From Planctomycetia bacterium (GTDB lineage Bacteria > Planctomycetota > Phycisphaerae > UBA1845 > UTPLA1), in contig JABTTW010000002.1 of assembly GCA_015075745.1 (NCBI GenBank), positions 882,453-946,452 of the forward strand: a DNA stretch of 64,000 nucleotides, given 5' to 3'. Position 1 is the stretch's first letter; each line of letters begins with the position of its first letter. A program made the position numbers and the translations under genes. This document shows, piece after piece, positions 8,514 to 17,078 of this stretch. The notes below the pieces were generated by a model. That model made no database searches. It worked only from the letters and a program-made list of their open reading frames with translations, and was not told the DNA's origin.

Positions 8514-10304
8514 TCAGGCGATGGCGCGGCGGGTGCGGTAGCTATGCTGCATGAGGAGGGCCCACATGAGGGAGGACTGGCCGATGGTCAGAACGATGTA
8601 GACCCATGCGGGTAGCTTGGGGAAGTTTCCGAAGGCGATGAGGATTGCGGCGGCGCCGAGGCTGAGGCAGGTACCGAGGAGGATTGCGGCTGCGCTGGCG
8701 TGGACCCAGGCGGCGGTGCTGGCGGTCGGGCGAAGGGCCCAGATGCCGGTGATGCCGGCGGAGGCGAAGAAGGCGGTCCAATAGACGCCGGTGTGGTAGC
8801 GCGAGTAGCGGAAGGCGGCGAGCCAGCCTTCGAAGGTGGCGGAGCCCTTGGGCCATAGGAAGTAGAGGGTCGCGCAGAGGACACCGCAGGTCAGCCAGAG
8901 GGCGCAGAGGCTCCCTGTGCGGACGCTTTCGTTGGGGGTCATCATGGCGATGCCGGCGACGGCGAAGATGCCGGCGAGGACGGCGGTGGAGAACATCCAG
9001 ACGAGCGGCGTGATCTCGCGGACCTGGATGGGACGCTGCATGCGCTGCATGGCCTCGCGCTGGGCTTGTGGTAGCAAGTATGGTTCGCTCGATCGTGCGG
9101 CGGACGGCTGAGTGCCTGGGGGCGACGATTCAACGGGGAGGCCGAAGCCGGCGAGTGGATCGGCCACGGTTGTCGGCGTCATGCCGCGCTGTTGAACGCC
9201 GATGGCGGCGCCTTCGCTGAGGGCGCGGACGAGCGACATGTTGCTGACGGAGTTGTAGAAGGTGAGGCCGCCGAACATCCAGAGGAGGGCGAAGGCGATG
9301 TTGAGGATGCCCATGCCGAGGGACATGTGGGCCAGGACAATGGCGAGGACGACGAGCTCGCCGGCGACGACCCAGTGCCAGGCATCGACGTTTTTGTAGC
9401 TGGTGTGCTCGACGCTGGGGATGTGGCTGCCGGTGGCGAGCGAGGGGAAGCTTCGGATTTCGGTCATGCCGCTGGAGATGCAATACCATGCGAGACAGCC
9501 GAGGATCAGGGCGACGAGGAGGAAGACGGGCTTGGTCCGCGAGGATGCGACACCGATGGCGGTGAGGATGAGGACGGTGGCCCAGGTCGATTCGGCGCCC
9601 CAGTCGTTCAATACTTCGGCGGCGTCGGTTGCGAGGCGATCGATCAGCGGGGCCCAGTTGAACCAGCCGTGAACGGTTCCGAGGGCGGCGGCGGCGACGA
9701 TGAGGAGGCCGATGGTTCCTCTTGCGCTGGCGTTTTCTTTGGTGAGGCCGGCGTGGACGATGTAGCCGAAGACGGCGGAGACAATGGGCAAGACAAAGGG
9801 TAACGACGAGTCGCCGAATGCGGTGGTGGCGAGCCATCTGAGCTTGCCGTCGATGAGCAGGTCACAGGTGTAGGCGGTGACGGCAAACTGGGCGGCGGTG
9901 ACCACGACGCTTAGGGCGCGGCCGCGCTGGCAGGAGAGGCCGAGCAGACCGAGGACGATGGATGCAATCCACTTGGCACTGGGGCTGGTCCAGGGCTGTG
10001 CCTCGAGCCAGGAGGCGGGCACCTGATCGGCGGCGGCGGGCGTGACGCCCTGGCCGAGGGTGACGATGGTGATCCAGGTGGGATGGGAGATGGTGCCGAG
10101 GGCGACGCCGACGACGAGGAGCAGGAGACCTACGAACGCGAGGAGCGGGCGCGGGGCGGACTGGCCCGTATTGTCCATGACGCGGATGCCGTTGATTTTT
10201 CGACCGGAGGGACTAAGGGGTCTTGGCACGTGGGGCGCAGCGTCGGCGTCATGCGCGACGCGCAGTTGCGGGCCGGGTAAGGATTGCGTGGGCAGGTCGG
10301 ACAT
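8514..10304 (-). CDS. Polytopic membrane protein of unknown function
   Basis: I do not recognise a family for this 596-residue protein. About 13-14 hydrophobic segments are visible, from LLAFVGLLLLVVGVALGTI near residue 55 to VYIVLTIGQSSLMWALLM at the end. A hydrophilic N-terminus of about 50 residues and a Pro/Gln-rich loop (about 375-420, ending in repeated MQRMQRP-like residues) face one side. Some His residues lie in or near membrane segments (WHWVVAGELVV, LAHMSLGMG), reminiscent of haem-copper oxidase subunit I, but the full ligand pattern is absent. It is a single gene. AGGAAG stands about 14 bases before the ATG, a loose ribosome site. Confidence 0.7.
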   Translation of the reverse strand: MSDLPTQSLPGPQLRVAHDADAAPHVPRPLSPSGRKINGIRVMDNTGQSAPRPLLAFVGLLLLVVGVALGTISHPTWITIVTLGQGVTPAAADQVPASWLEAQPWTSPSAKWIASIVLGLLGLSCQRGRALSVVVTAAQFAVTAYTCDLLIDGKLRWLATTAFGDSSLPFVLPIVSAVFGYIVHAGLTKENASARGTIGLLIVAAAALGTVHGWFNWAPLIDRLATDAAEVLNDWGAESTWATVLILTAIGVASSRTKPVFLLVALILGCLAWYCISSGMTEIRSFPSLATGSHIPSVEHTSYKNVDAWHWVVAGELVVLAIVLAHMSLGMGILNIAFALLWMFGGLTFYNSVSNMSLVRALSEGAAIGVQQRGMTPTTVADPLAGFGLPVESSPPGTQPSAARSSEPYLLPQAQREAMQRMQRPIQVREITPLVWMFSTAVLAGIFAVAGIAMMTPNESVRTGSLCALWLTCGVLCATLYFLWPKGSATFEGWLAAFRYSRYHTGVYWTAFFASAGITGIWALRPTASTAAWVHASAAAILLGTCLSLGAAAILIAFGNFPKLPAWVYIVLTIGQSSLMWALLMQHSYRTRRAIA

Positions 10305-10519
10305 GCGCCTCTAGTGAACTTCCTGGAATCCCTCCGATTCCGTAGGTGTATTACCCGCCGGGGTTAAAACAATTTCAATATCGGTAGGGGTTTTGCACGG
10401 GGCGAGCGGTTCCGAGGCCAAATTGGACCGGCAGAAAGGACAGAATGGGCTTTTTTTGCCCGCAGAGGCTGCGCGAGAGACGGCCGAAAGGCGGGATCGG
10501 GGGGCGGGGCGATCAAGGG

Positions 10520-11788
10520 TTAGCTGACGAGAGCGGCGTTATCAGGCCAATGACGCGGGCCGAGGCTGGTGAGCCAGCCCTCGGAGTCGATCGGCCATTT
10601 TCGCATGTAGTCCTGAATGGTGTCGCGGGTGACGGCCTCGATCGCACTCAAACGCTCGATGACGTCGCGCGGTTTTCCGACGGTGTCAATATCCTGGATG
10701 AGCTGCATGAGGCGGTAGTACGGGGCTTCGGCCTCGGTGGTGAGGCCGGTGCGGGTGCGATTCTTGACGCGCTGGACCTCTTCGGCGGTGACGCCGTCGG
10801 CGGCGACCTTTTTCAACTCGGAGCGCATGGCGGCCAGCAATTCGTCGACGCGCTGGGTCTCGCAGAAGCCGAAGGCGATCATCATGGCCGCGTCGCAATA
10901 GTCGAGCCGGCCGGCGGAGACGTAGGGGGCGATGCCCTCCTGGATGATGTTCCAGAAGAAACGGGAGTTGTGGCCGCCGATGATGGAGGCGAGGACGTCG
11001 GCGTTTTCGCGGTCGACGTGGGTGGCGGAGGGCGCGGGGACGGCGAGGGCAATGGCCTGCTGCTTGAAGCGGTCGACGACCTTGCAGCATGCGCCGGTCT
11101 TGAGCGGAGGCGGGGCCTTGCGCTCGGGACGCGGACTGCCGGCGGGCCAGTCGCCGCAATGCCTGGCTGCCATGGCCATGGCATCGTCGGGATTGATGTT
11201 TCCGGCGATGAGGAGGGTGATATTCGCCGGGTTGTAGCGCTCGACGAAGTAGCCGTGCAGCTCGTCGCGGGTGAGGCGGGAAATCGACTCGGTGGTGCCG
11301 AGGACCGGCCAGGCGAGGGCGTGGCCTTCGTAGGTTCGGCTGTGAATGAGGTCGTAGACGCAGCGGTCGATCTGATCGGCGGACATGGCGATCTCTTCGA
11401 GGATCACCTTTTTTTCGGTTTCGAATTCGTCGGGCGGGATGGCGCTTTGCATCATGTCGGCGAGGAGCTCGATCTGGCGCTCGAGGTCTTCGACGCGGAC
11501 CCAGCCGAAGTAGACGGTGCGCTCCTTGGAGGTGTAGGCGTTGTAGGTGCTGCCCATGTTGTCGAAGTCGATGGTGATCTGTCGCCAGTCGCGCTTGGCG
11601 GTGCCCTTGAAGCACATGTGTTCGAGGAAATGGGAGACGCCGGCGAGATGCGGCGCCTCATCGCGGGCGCCGGTGCGAACGAGGAAGCCGGCGGCGGCGC
11701 TTTGGACGTGGGGCATGACCTCCATCACCAGGCGCAGGCCGTTGGAGAGGGTGCGATCGACAAAGTGGCTCGATTGGGCCGCGCTCAT
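10520..11788 (-). CDS. M16-family zinc peptidase, catalytic subunit
   Basis: The 422-residue protein is a pitrilysin/processing-peptidase-like metalloenzyme. The inverted zinc motif HFLEH (His53, Glu56, His57) is intact in GVSHFLEHMCFKGT, and the third ligand should be Glu131 or Glu132 in VILEEIAMSAD. The C-terminal half has the second, non-catalytic M16 domain. Its start codon overlaps the stop of the upstream gene by one base (TGATG), so the two are translationally coupled and probably made in equal amounts. With the upstream inactive partner it fits the heterodimeric M16B arrangement, a chamber that degrades peptides. No signal peptide is visible, so the cytoplasm is likely. The frame stays open upstream to 12175 but that part is inside the partner gene. 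Confidence 0.92.
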   Translation of the reverse strand: MSAAQSSHFVDRTLSNGLRLVMEVMPHVQSAAAGFLVRTGARDEAPHLAGVSHFLEHMCFKGTAKRDWRQITIDFDNMGSTYNAYTSKERTVYFGWVRVEDLERQIELLADMMQSAIPPDEFETEKKVILEEIAMSADQIDRCVYDLIHSRTYEGHALAWPVLGTTESISRLTRDELHGYFVERYNPANITLLIAGNINPDDAMAMAARHCGDWPAGSPRPERKAPPPLKTGACCKVVDRFKQQAIALAVPAPSATHVDRENADVLASIIGGHNSRFFWNIIQEGIAPYVSAGRLDYCDAAMMIAFGFCETQRVDELLAAMRSELKKVAADGVTAEEVQRVKNRTRTGLTTEAEAPYYRLMQLIQDIDTVGKPRDVIERLSAIEAVTRDTIQDYMRKWPIDSEGWLTSLGPRHWPDNAALVS

Positions 11789-13035
11789 CAGGCGACTCCT
11801 TCCAGGGCTCTCGGGCCCAGGGTCTGCACGCAGAGTTGATCGCGCGGGTACTTTTCGAGGTAGGCCTGCACATCGGCGATGGTGACGGCGGCGAGCTTCT
11901 CGTTCTTCTCGGCGACGGAGACCGGCCTGCCGAAGTAGAAGAGATCGCTGCTCAGTTCGCTGACGCGGGCCCTGGTGATGTCGCCGTGGGTCTGGGTCTT
12001 GGCGATGACGCCGACCTTGACCCGTTCGATTTCTTCGTCGGTCACATCTCTGGCGAGACGATCGACTTCGCGGAGCAGGGTATTGTAGGTTTGATCGCAG
12101 CGCGCGGGGGTGGTTGAGGCGCCCATGAACATCCGGCCGGTGTTGCGGGGATGCTCGTCCCATGCGCCAACCCAATAGACGAGTCCCTGCTTTTCGCGCA
12201 CTTCGACGAAGAGGCGACTGCTCATTCCTTCGCCGAGGACGCCGAGGGCGACGCGCTGGACGGGGTAGTCGTCGTGGTCCACGGGGGCGCCGGGCCAGCA
12301 GATCAGGATGTGCTCCTGTTCGAGCTCCTTGGCATGATGGCGGCGACCGGGAACGAATTGCGAATCCAGCGGACCGCCGTTACGTGCGTTGGGATCGCCG
12401 AAGCCGCCGAAGAGCTGGTCGATCCGGGCGGCGACTTTTTCGACGTCGATGCCGCCGCCGACGGTGACCTGAATCCTCCCGGCGGAGAAACAATCGCGCC
12501 AGAAGTTTGACACGTCCTGTCCGGTGATGCGGGCGAGGGACTCCATCGTGCCCAATTCGTGGCGACCGAGGACTTCGCCGAAGGCGTGCGGCTCGATGAG
12601 CTTGCGGGCGAGTTCGCCGGGCTCGTCTTCGAGGCTGGTGAGTTCCTGCTGGGCGAGCTCGATGGCGACGTCCACGAACTCCTGTGGAAAGGTGGGCGTC
12701 CGAAGCATTTCGGCGTGGAGGCCGAGGGCGTGATCCAGATATTCCGGGAGGCAGGTGCAGCGGAAGACCATGGACTCGCGACCGACGCCGGAGCCGGTCT
12801 GGGCGCCGATGGCGTCGAAGGCGTCGGTCAATTCCTGGGCGGAGCGCTGCCGCGTGCCCTTGGAGATGGACTCTTCGACGGTTCGGGCGAGACCTCCGAG
12901 CGACTCGGGCTCGTGGGCCAGGCCGGCGAAGACGCGGATTTCGTAGGCGGCGATTCGTCGGGCCGTCAAGGGTAGGGCCGCAAACTCGACGCCGCCGGGC
13001 AGTCTCCGGTGGACGAATTTCTCTTCCAATTTCAT
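11788..13035 (-). CDS. M16-family peptidase-like protein, inactive partner subunit
   Basis: This 415-residue protein shares the M16 fold with its downstream neighbour but lacks the active site. The segment aligned with HFLEH reads RTVEE (residues 51-55) in GLARTVEESISKGT, so both zinc His are gone. It keeps the C-terminal domain, with the glycine-rich loop around GVLGEGMSSRLF and the R...GLVYWVGAW segment typical of substrate-binding partners. In heterodimeric M16B enzymes such a subunit supplies the second half of the chamber. First gene of a two-gene operon. The ATG at 13035 has no strong ribosome site. Confidence 0.9.
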   Translation of the reverse strand: MKLEEKFVHRRLPGGVEFAALPLTARRIAAYEIRVFAGLAHEPESLGGLARTVEESISKGTRQRSAQELTDAFDAIGAQTGSGVGRESMVFRCTCLPEYLDHALGLHAEMLRTPTFPQEFVDVAIELAQQELTSLEDEPGELARKLIEPHAFGEVLGRHELGTMESLARITGQDVSNFWRDCFSAGRIQVTVGGGIDVEKVAARIDQLFGGFGDPNARNGGPLDSQFVPGRRHHAKELEQEHILICWPGAPVDHDDYPVQRVALGVLGEGMSSRLFVEVREKQGLVYWVGAWDEHPRNTGRMFMGASTTPARCDQTYNTLLREVDRLARDVTDEEIERVKVGVIAKTQTHGDITRARVSELSSDLFYFGRPVSVAEKNEKLAAVTIADVQAYLEKYPRDQLCVQTLGPRALEGVA

Positions 13036-13455
13036 GCGGGGTTTATATCCCCGTTCGAGGCGTTCGCCAACCTCGGGCGAGTTGATGAAGAGGCGGGAAG
13101 AATCCGACGGGCTACCGGGAGTCCGCTCCTCACTCGCGGTGCGTGACAGGGAGGACGGCGTTACCGGTCCGGTCGGGCGCTGGGTTCGACGGGCACTTGA
13201 CTGGACTCGCCGGTGCGACCTTATACACAGTGAATGGATGGTCTGGTGCGTCGCCTGGATCGAGCAGATTGGGGGCGAAAGTCTATGCTGACGGGGACCG
13301 AGCCTGTATCATGACTCATGTCAGGAGAGTGAAACATTTCCGGACGAGCCTGACCGCCCTCTTGGGGGATTTTCGCTTCGCCGATCACCGACCACACAAG
13401 GCGATGACGGCAAGGCATCGGCGATTGAATTCAATCCGGACAAGGAGCAGCCCTG
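13036..13455. other. Divergent intergenic region, 420 bp
   Basis: This gap separates the M16 operon from the oxidase gene and must hold both promoters. I see no repeat, RNA gene or clear operator. The ribosome site AAGGAG at 13442-13447 belongs to the oxidase gene. Confidence 0.5.
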
Positions 13456-16212
13456 GTGCACTCAGGAAACAATTCTCCCAACGTCCGTTGGGCATTAGTC
13501 ATTCTGTTAACGGCGAGGGTCACGATCGGAATCGGCGGCGTTGTTCTCGCCGATTCGATCGTTCTCAACCCGGTGAAGGACACGACGCTGTACGATGACA
13601 ACGAACTATACAGCAACGGCGCCGGCAGCTACATGTTCACGGGGCAGACGAACGGCACCGCCAATCGACGGGCGCTGATGAAGTTCGATGTCGCGGCGTC
13701 GATTCCCGCGGGATCGACGATCAACAGCGCATCGCTACAGCTTTATATGTCGCGCACGCAGGCGGGCGATGAGATCGTGCGCCTGCACGTGATCCTGGCC
13801 GATTGGGGGGAGGGCTTATCCAATCCGAGTGGGAACGAAGGCAGCGGCACATCGGCGGAGGACAACGACGCCACATGGAGGTATCGATTCTTCGATACGA
13901 ACGACCTTATGTTTGCGCCGCAATGGACCACCCTGGGAGGCGACTACAACCCGACGCCCTCCGGATCGGCCACCGTCGGGATGTCCATCGGCAACTATAC
14001 ATGGCCCACCTCCTTTGCGATGGTTGTCGCGGTGCAGGGTTGGCTCGACAACCCGGCGACAAATTATGGATGGATCGCCATCGGCGATGAATCGACCGCC
14101 GGGACGTCCAAGCGCTACGATTCGCGTCAGTCCACAACATCGAGTCGTCGCCCGCGGCTGACGATCAATTTCACGCCGCCGGCGGCAAGCGGCGCGTGCT
14201 GCTTCGCCAACGGGTCCTGCCAGGTGCTGACCCTTCCCAACTGCGCGTCGATGAGCGGGACTTATCAAGGGAACGCCACGAGCTGTTCGCCGAATCCGTG
14301 TCCGCAGCCGATGGGCGCATGCTGCTATGCCGACGGCAGTTGTCAGGTACTCGGTCAGAACGACTGCATCACGACAAGCGGCGCCTATCAGGGCAACAGC
14401 ACTGGCTGTTCACCGAATCCTTGTCCGCAGCCGACGGGGGCTTGTTGCTTTGATGACGGAACCTGCCAGGTTCTGACATCGGCCGATTGCACGACGCAGG
14501 ACGGCACCTATCAGGGCGATTCGACGGCATGCACGTCAAATCTCTGCCCGATTGTGCTGACGCCGTTTGTTGACCCCCTGCCGATCCCCCCACTTGCCAC
14601 TCCGACGACGGGCACGCAAGGCGGCGAGGCTAGCTATGACATTGAGATCGTGCAGGTGCAGCAGAAACTGCATTCGGAACTGCCGCCGACGACGCTGTGG
14701 ACCTATGAGGGGATGTATCCGGGTCCGACGATTCTGGCGACGCGCGACGAGCCGGTGACGGTGCACTGGATCAACGATTTGCGCGACGAGCAGAACGTCC
14801 CGCGGACGGATCACTATCTGACGGTCGATCCGTGTGCGCACGGGGCGGCGAATGAGCCGAAGGTCGTCGTGCATCTGCACGGTGGGCACGTTCCGTCGGC
14901 GTATGACGGATACCCGGAGAATACGTTTCTGCCGGGCGACTCGGAGACGTATGTGTATCCGAACGATCAACTGCCGGGGCTTATCTGGTACCACGATCAT
15001 GCGCTGGGGATCACGCGGCTGAACGTGTATATGGGGCTGGCGGGTGGTTATGTGATTACCGATGCGTTTGAGCAGTCACTGAATCTGCCGTCGGGCGAAT
15101 ACGACATTCCCCTGATCATTCAGGACCGCAAGTTCAATCCGGATGGTTCGCTGTATTACCCCGCCGCTTTGGACGATCACTTTTTCGGGGACAAGATGCT
15201 GGTCAACGGCATGGTGTGGCCGTACATGAATGTGAAGCAGGGCAAGTACCGCTTCCGGGCGCTGAACGGGTGCAACTCGCGGACGCTGACGCTGTCACTT
15301 TCCAACGCGCAAACGTTCCAGCAGATCGGCACCGACGGCGGCCTTCTACCTGCGCCGGTCACCGTAAGTGCGGTGACGCTGGGGCCGGCGGAGCGGGCGG
15401 ACATCATCGTCGATTTCTCCGCGCTGGCGCCTGCGACGGAGATCGTTTTGACGAACAGCGCTGCATCGCCCTTCCCGAGCGGCGATCCGATGTTTGCGGT
15501 GCCGGATGTCATGAAGTTCGTCGTGCAGGCGGAGGCGGGACATACGGACGCCATCCCGGAGAGCCTGCGGCCGATGGAGACGCTTGACCCGATGGATGCG
15601 GTCACCACGAGGAACTTTGTGCTGAGGAAGCTGAGCAACCCGTGCAACGGGTCGATGTGGCTGATCAACGATCTGCAATGGGACGACATCACCGAGTATC
15701 CGGTGCTGGGGACGACGGAGATCTGGTCTTTCGTCAATCGCTCGGGTATTTCGCATCCGATGCACATGCACCTGGTGTTCTTCCAGATTCTTGATCGGCA
15801 GGATTTTCAGGTGATTGAGGGCGAGGTCGTGCCGATCGGGTCACCGGTGCCGCCGGCTGCGAACGAGGCGGGCTGGAAGGACACGGTGATGACACACCCC
15901 TACCAGATCACGCGGGTGATCGCGCGATTCGAGGACTATACGGGGCTTTATCCGTATCACTGCCACATCCTGGAACATGAGGACCACGAGATGATGCGGC
16001 AGTTCGAGGCGGTGTGCATCAAGGGCGACACGAATCAGGACACGCTGGTGGATGGCCGGGATATATCGCTGTTCGTGGAGGCGATCATCGGCACGGTGGA
16101 GGCAGGGACGGCGCAGTTCTGTGCGACCGATATGGACAGCAATCTGGCCCTGGAAACGGCGTACGACATCAATTTATTTGTCGATTGCCTTGTGGCGGGG
16201 AACTGCCCATAG
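13456..16212 (+). CDS. Secreted multicopper oxidase with DNRLRE, Cys-rich repeats and EF-hand tail
   Basis: This 918-residue mosaic protein begins with a GTG start (AAGGAG nine bases before) and a signal peptide. Residues about 35-235 form a DNRLRE-type beta domain. Three 41-residue Cys-rich repeats follow, each starting GACC (residues 246, 287, 328). Three cupredoxin domains (about 370-850) carry all the copper ligands: HLHGGH (His473, His475), HDHA (His513, His515), HPMHMH (His767, 770, 772) and HCHILEHEDHEMM (His835, Cys836, His837). This fits a CotA/bilirubin-oxidase-like laccase that oxidises phenols or metals with O2. The C-terminus has two Asp-rich loops (DTNQDTLVDGRD and a second degenerate one). 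Substrate unknown. Confidence 0.9.
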   Translation: MHSGNNSPNVRWALVILLTARVTIGIGGVVLADSIVLNPVKDTTLYDDNELYSNGAGSYMFTGQTNGTANRRALMKFDVAASIPAGSTINSASLQLYMSRTQAGDEIVRLHVILADWGEGLSNPSGNEGSGTSAEDNDATWRYRFFDTNDLMFAPQWTTLGGDYNPTPSGSATVGMSIGNYTWPTSFAMVVAVQGWLDNPATNYGWIAIGDESTAGTSKRYDSRQSTTSSRRPRLTINFTPPAASGACCFANGSCQVLTLPNCASMSGTYQGNATSCSPNPCPQPMGACCYADGSCQVLGQNDCITTSGAYQGNSTGCSPNPCPQPTGACCFDDGTCQVLTSADCTTQDGTYQGDSTACTSNLCPIVLTPFVDPLPIPPLATPTTGTQGGEASYDIEIVQVQQKLHSELPPTTLWTYEGMYPGPTILATRDEPVTVHWINDLRDEQNVPRTDHYLTVDPCAHGAANEPKVVVHLHGGHVPSAYDGYPENTFLPGDSETYVYPNDQLPGLIWYHDHALGITRLNVYMGLAGGYVITDAFEQSLNLPSGEYDIPLIIQDRKFNPDGSLYYPAALDDHFFGDKMLVNGMVWPYMNVKQGKYRFRALNGCNSRTLTLSLSNAQTFQQIGTDGGLLPAPVTVSAVTLGPAERADIIVDFSALAPATEIVLTNSAASPFPSGDPMFAVPDVMKFVVQAEAGHTDAIPESLRPMETLDPMDAVTTRNFVLRKLSNPCNGSMWLINDLQWDDITEYPVLGTTEIWSFVNRSGISHPMHMHLVFFQILDRQDFQVIEGEVVPIGSPVPPAANEAGWKDTVMTHPYQITRVIARFEDYTGLYPYHCHILEHEDHEMMRQFEAVCIKGDTNQDTLVDGRDISLFVEAIIGTVEAGTAQFCATDMDSNLALETAYDINLFVDCLVAGNCP

Positions 16213-16239
16213 AATGCATGACTCAGGGGGGAATTGAGC

Positions 16240-17022
16240 ATGTGCACGGACTTATCAAAATTGGCTCGAAGGGTCGTTGGCTGCGCGGCAATGGCCGCAC
16301 TGATTCTGGCTGTCGCGGCGGCCGGTGATGTGCGGGCCGATCTGGTCGTTCTGGGGGCGGCGGCGGACAACACGCTGATCGAAGACGCCGAGGGCGACGT
16401 CAGCAGCGGCGGTTCGACGGGGATGTTTGTCGGGCGCAATAATCAGCCTTCCAATTCGCGGCGTCGCGGCGTCATTCAATTTGACATTGCCGGGGGAATT
16501 CCGGCGGGATCGACGATCAACAGCGTCATGCTGGGGCTGAGCCTGTCGGCATCGAATGCGGCGGACGCCACGGTGTCAGTGCATCGGCTGCTGGCGGATT
16601 GGGGCGAAGGGACGGCGACGAGCAGCGGCGGACAGGGCGCGGCGGCCGGCGCCGGCGATGCGACGTGGCTCTTCGCGCAGTACAACACTTCGCCGTGGAC
16701 ATCGGCGGGCGGCGATTACAACGGCGCGATATCGACGCAGCTTGTTGTCGGAGGATCGGGCGACTATTTCTGGCCCTCGACGATCGCGATGGTCGCGGAC
16801 GTGCAGGGATTCCTTAACGACCCCGCGATGAACTTCGGATGGATCATCATCGGCAACGAATCGGCGGCGCAGACTTCCAAGCGATTCTCGACACGCGAGG
16901 ACGCGGACGAGGCACTGCGACCCCGGTTGATCGTGGATTACACGCCGGTGCCGGAGCCGACCAGCGCGGCGCTCTTGATAACCACCGCCCTGCTATCGCT
17001 TGGGCGGCGGCGACGACCGTGA
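16240..17022 (+). CDS. DNRLRE-domain protein with PEP-CTERM-like tail
   Basis: This protein of about 260 residues has a signal peptide (hydrophobic stretch ending VRADL) and one DNRLRE-type beta domain that closely parallels the N-terminal domain of the neighbouring oxidase (shared IPAGSTINS, LADWGEG, GGDYN and TSKR). It ends VPEP, a hydrophobic stretch and GRRRRP, the pattern of PEP-CTERM proteins sorted by an exosortase to the surface or matrix. ATG at 16240 has AGGGGG about nine bases upstream; a TTG six bases earlier is possible. Likely structural or matrix protein; no catalytic motif seen. Confidence 0.85.
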   Translation: MCTDLSKLARRVVGCAAMAALILAVAAAGDVRADLVVLGAAADNTLIEDAEGDVSSGGSTGMFVGRNNQPSNSRRRGVIQFDIAGGIPAGSTINSVMLGLSLSASNAADATVSVHRLLADWGEGTATSSGGQGAAAGAGDATWLFAQYNTSPWTSAGGDYNGAISTQLVVGGSGDYFWPSTIAMVADVQGFLNDPAMNFGWIIIGNESAAQTSKRFSTREDADEALRPRLIVDYTPVPEPTSAALLITTALLSLGRRRRP

Positions 17023-17078
17023 GATTGGCGAACCACTTGTCAGCAATCGGCGATGGTGTGCGGCCCGGGCGTAAAGGT

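Noticed and set aside
10445..11839. 464-residue plus-strand frame opposite the M16 gene
   Set aside because: Gly/Asp/Val-rich shadow of the minus-strand M16 gene, without a recognisable domain.
10520..12175. Longer start for the second M16 gene at 12175
   Set aside because: The extension lies inside the upstream M16 gene; the ATG at 11788 overlaps that gene's stop and begins the family similarity.
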